Origin: Rhodopseudomonas palustris
GTDB taxonomy: Bacteria > Pseudomonadota > Alphaproteobacteria > Rhizobiales > Xanthobacteraceae
Reading direction: 5' to 3'
DNA: 64,000 bases
NCBI RefSeq assembly: GCF_013415845.1
Contig: NZ_CP058907.1
Span: forward strand, 4,154,001 to 4,218,000
Shown here: one piece after another, positions 61,815 through 64,000 of the stretch
Layout: every line of letters starts with the position of its first letter
Numbering within the stretch: position 1 is the stretch's first letter
Notes under the pieces: generated by a model
Told to the model about the DNA's origin: nothing
Seen by the model: the letters and a program-made list of their open reading frames with translations, nothing else
The model's database searches: none
Made by a program: the position numbers and the translations under genes

Positions 61815-62342
61815 TCAGGAGCGTTGCGCTGCAGCCGGATAGTTCGGTTCGAACGTCGCCGCGTCGGTGCATGGTACAGCCGCTGATTGCGTCGATGGCT
61901 CGACCAGCATCAGGATCGCGGTGCCGAGAAACAGCAGCAACTCGGTGGCATGCAGCCGCATCGCTTCGGGCTCGGCAACCTGCGAAGCCATCACCATGCT
62001 GGCGAACGAGATCACGCTGCCCAGCGTCAGCGCGAACGCCAGCGCCTCATTGCAGCCGCCGGAGAGACGGACCGAGCGCCGCGTCAGCAGCGCCGAGAAC
62101 ACCAGCAGAAAGCCGGCGACCGTCAGCTTGGCGAGCGCCAGCAGCCATGCCATCCGGATGGTCGCCGCCGCGCTGAGATGCAAATGATCGCTGATGAAGA
62201 TCGCCACCGAGATATTGGGCCGGTCGTACAGCGCGTGGATCGGGGTGACGAACAGCCGATACGCCACGATCAGCCAGGTCGGCGTGATGTAGGCCGCCAG
62301 CAGAACTCCGTTCACCGAACTGATCCGCCAATCCGTCTTCAT
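61815..62342 (-). CDS. four-helix membrane protein of unknown function
   Basis: A 175-residue protein with four hydrophobic segments: ISSVNGVLLAAYITPTWLIV, MAWLLALAKLTVAGFLLVFS, LAFALTLGSVISFASMVMAS and LHATELLLFLGTAILMLVEP. The start MKTDWRISSVNG is preferred, since upstream codons are low-quality and cross a stop-rich region. I do not recognise a family. It is separated from coxG by about 195 bases. Confidence 0.7.
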   Translation of the reverse strand: MKTDWRISSVNGVLLAAYITPTWLIVAYRLFVTPIHALYDRPNISVAIFISDHLHLSAAATIRMAWLLALAKLTVAGFLLVFSALLTRRSVRLSGGCNEALAFALTLGSVISFASMVMASQVAEPEAMRLHATELLLFLGTAILMLVEPSTQSAAVPCTDAATFEPNYPAAAQRS

Positions 62343-62559
62343 CGCCGTGCCCCACCAGCCAGCACGCCGAATCCGTTGGCGCGCTCCGAGAGCTAACTCC
62401 AGGTTAACGATAGGCGGCAATGGAAACGCTTCGTTAACCTTAACGGCGGTTAAGAGCTGTGGACGGCGGCCCGGACCACGACATCGCGGAATCTCGGCAC
62501 GAAACTTGCGTTGTCGGAGGTGTGAATGTAATCGAAACGACACCATCGAAAACGCCGAA

Positions 62560-62581
62560 AGCCCCGCCGTGGGGCGGGGCT
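62560..62581. terminator. strong GC hairpin, possible terminator
   Basis: AGCCCCGCC and GGCGGGGCT form a 9-bp stem with a 4-base loop. The flanking T run on the minus strand is short and broken, so factor-independent termination is plausible rather than sure. It lies about 60 bases after the stop of the Gln/Gly-rich peptide gene. Confidence 0.6.
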
Positions 62582-62641
62582 CCCTGCTGTCGCTTCGCGA
62601 CGCAGCCGTCTGGAGAAAGCTGCGGCCGGGCGACCTTGCCG

Positions 62642-62836
62642 TTAGCGGCCCTGGCCGGACCCGCCGTGTTGGCCACCATGCTGTTGGCCACCCTGTTGCC
62701 GGTCCTGACCCTGACGGTTCGGATCCTGACGGTTCGGATCCTGCTGCTGCTGGCCCGGACGGGCACCGCCGCCCTGCTGTTGCTGGCCGGGGGACGTCTG
62801 GCTCGGAGTCGGCTTCTGCTGATTCTGATTCGACAT
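62642..62836 (-). CDS. small Gln/Gly-rich low-complexity protein
   Basis: A 64-residue, almost wholly Gln, Gly, Pro and Arg product beginning MSNQNQQKPTPSQTSPGQQQ. GGAGACC precedes the ATG by five to eight nt. An in-frame tandem repeat gives QDPNRQDPNRQ, and the end is HGG-rich (GGQQHGGQHGGSG). Such peptides occur in this bacterial family but have no known function; they look disordered. A longer frame upstream has no start support. Confidence 0.7.
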   Translation of the reverse strand: MSNQNQQKPTPSQTSPGQQQQGGGARPGQQQQDPNRQDPNRQGQDRQQGGQQHGGQHGGSGQGR

Positions 62837-63175
62837 CGGTGGTCTCCTTCGGAGTGTCGCGCCCACACCAACAACAATGAGCATGCGCCCGCGGTTGCGC
62901 GGATCGGCGTGATCTTTGCGCGGCTTTTGCGCGGCAACATCGCGTCCAGGGGAACCGCGCGCACCGTCCACAGGGAAGAAGGTTGTAATCAGTCGCTGTT
63001 GCCGCGATCGCGACCCACTGTTAGAAAATTACGAAGCGAAGCGACGTTCCGGCTGCCGGGGCCCTCGCCGCATCGTGTGTGCAATGCGAGCGCGATCTCC
63101 GCCGCGGGGCCGTTCGGATCGCAATCCACGACCCTTCGAGTCCCACTCTTTCGAGTCCTCTGACGACGGCAGCGC
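62837..63175. other. divergent intergenic region without a recognised feature
   Basis: This 339-base space separates the Gln/Gly-rich peptide gene and the livH-type gene and must hold both promoters. I see no repeat of the window families, operator palindrome or supported gene in it. Confidence 0.5.
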
Positions 63176-64000
63176 ATGGACTATTTCGCCCAGCAGCTCA
63201 TCAACGGTCTCGTGCTCGGCTCGATCTATGGCCTGATCGCGATCGGCTACACGATGGTGTACGGCATCGTCGGCATGATCAATTTCGCCCATGGCGACAT
63301 CTTCATGATCGGCGGCTTCATCGCGCTGATCAGCTTCCTGATCCTGGTGTCGTTTGGCCTCACCTTCGTCCCGCTGATCCTCCTAGTGGTGCTGCTGGTG
63401 TCGATGGCGATCACCGCGCTGTACGGCTGGACGGTCGAGCGCATAGCGTACCGCCCGTTGCGGCATTCGTTCCGCCTCGCCCCGATGCTGTCGGCGATCG
63501 GCATGTCGTTCGTGCTGATGAACTACGCCCAGGTGTCGCAGGGCGCCCGCGTCAAGCCGGTGCCGCCGATCATCACCGGCGGCTATACGCTGCACGAGAG
63601 TGCCGACGGCTTCAACGTGCAGCTCTCCAACGTCCAGATCCTGGTGGTGGTCACCACCGTGGTGTTGCTCGGCATCTTCACCTGGCTGGTGGCCAAGACC
63701 CGGCTCGGCCGCGACATGCGCGCCTGCGAGCAGGATCAGACCATGGCGGCGCTGCTCGGCGTCGACGTCGACCGCACCATCTCGATGACCTTCGTGATCG
63801 GCGCCGCGCTCGCCTCGGTCGCGGGCATGATGTACCTGCTGTATTATGGGCTGATCGACTTCTTCATGGGCTTCATCGCCGGCATCAAGGCGTTCACCGC
63901 GGCCGTGCTCGGCGGCATCGGCTCGCTGCCCGGCGCGATGCTCGGCGGCTTGCTGATCGGCCTGATCGAGACCTTCTGGTCGGCCTATTTCTCGGTCGAA
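63176..64000 (+). CDS. livH: branched-chain amino acid ABC transporter permease, LivH type (partial)
   Basis: The frame stays open to the window edge (275 codons so far). It starts MDYFAQQLINGLVLGSIYGL and continues with IAIGYTMVYGIVGMINFAHG, the hallmark of LivH, then GDIFMIGGFIALISFLILVS, RPLRHSFRLAPMLSAIGMSF and TRLGRDMRACEQDQTMAALL. LivH is an inner-membrane permease of Liv-type importers for branched-chain amino acids or aromatic acids, and works with LivM, LivG, LivF and a binding protein that should lie beyond the edge. Confidence 0.93.
   Translation, partial: MDYFAQQLINGLVLGSIYGLIAIGYTMVYGIVGMINFAHGDIFMIGGFIALISFLILVSFGLTFVPLILLVVLLVSMAITALYGWTVERIAYRPLRHSFRLAPMLSAIGMSFVLMNYAQVSQGARVKPVPPIITGGYTLHESADGFNVQLSNVQILVVVTTVVLLGIFTWLVAKTRLGRDMRACEQDQTMAALLGVDVDRTISMTFVIGAALASVAGMMYLLYYGLIDFFMGFIAGIKAFTAAVLGGIGSLPGAMLGGLLIGLIETFWSAYFSVE

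Overview
The window is high-GC chromosomal DNA from an alphaproteobacterium. Gene content and style (Paa and Hpa aromatic catabolism, Cox-type molybdenum hydroxylase genes, phasin, many TetR/MarR regulators, dense GTCATTCCGG palindromic intergenic repeats) point to the Nitrobacteraceae, most likely Rhodopseudomonas palustris or a close relative. That assignment is an inference from gene content, not from an rRNA or a database search. There are no RNA genes, insertion sequences, phage genes or CRISPR arrays that I can see.

Layout. 0-3.8 kb: ethanolamine ammonia-lyase (eutB, probable eutC start at the edge), a methyl-accepting chemotaxis protein and a secreted Cache-domain protein. 3.9-10.7 kb: one operon with a DUF2126 transglutaminase, a circularly permuted ATP-grasp/alpha-E protein and a second transglutaminase, a conserved but functionally uncharacterised set. 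11-20.5 kb: homoprotocatechuate meta-cleavage cluster (hpaI, an LDH2-type dehydrogenase and hpaR on the minus strand; hpaH-F-E-D-G and a ThDP enzyme on the plus strand) with an in-frame stop codon in hpaG. 20.6-25.4 kb: phenylacetyl-CoA epoxidase operon paaABCDE and a divergent TetR regulator. 25.6-29.1 kb: phasin and small PHA-type or conserved genes, lipase-like hydrolase, D-amino-acid dehydrogenase. 29.4-34.5 kb: TetR-RND efflux operon. 34.7-46.4 kb: P450, L,D-transpeptidase, glyoxalase-fold protein, PfkB kinase, ferredoxin reductase, two glycosyltransferases, DUF72, a BcsS-like protein. 46.4-50.1 kb: TetR-HlyD-ABC exporter operon with 4-nt overlaps throughout, behind a perfect 26-bp palindrome. 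50.1-54.3 kb: diguanylate cyclase, small membrane protein, a frameshifted DUF2000 gene, DUF4189 protein, enoyl-CoA hydratase and divergent LysR regulator. 54.3-61.6 kb: Cox-type operon (coxG-S-M-D-E, two XdhC-type genes, MoeA-MobA fusion) without a large catalytic subunit. 61.8-64 kb: two small unknown genes and the start of a livH-type permease gene cut by the window edge.

How they work together. The Hpa and Paa clusters adjoin and would process aromatic amino acid and plant phenolic breakdown products through ring cleavage (homoprotocatechuate) and ring epoxidation (phenylacetyl-CoA). Several clusters are self-regulated through palindromic operators lying in divergent promoters or directly before the regulator start. 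Two genes are visibly broken by single-base changes (hpaG nonsense, DUF2000 frameshift), and one operon seems to have lost, or never had, its main catalytic subunit (coxL). The best candidate for an undescribed system is the transglutaminase/ATP-grasp/alpha-E operon.
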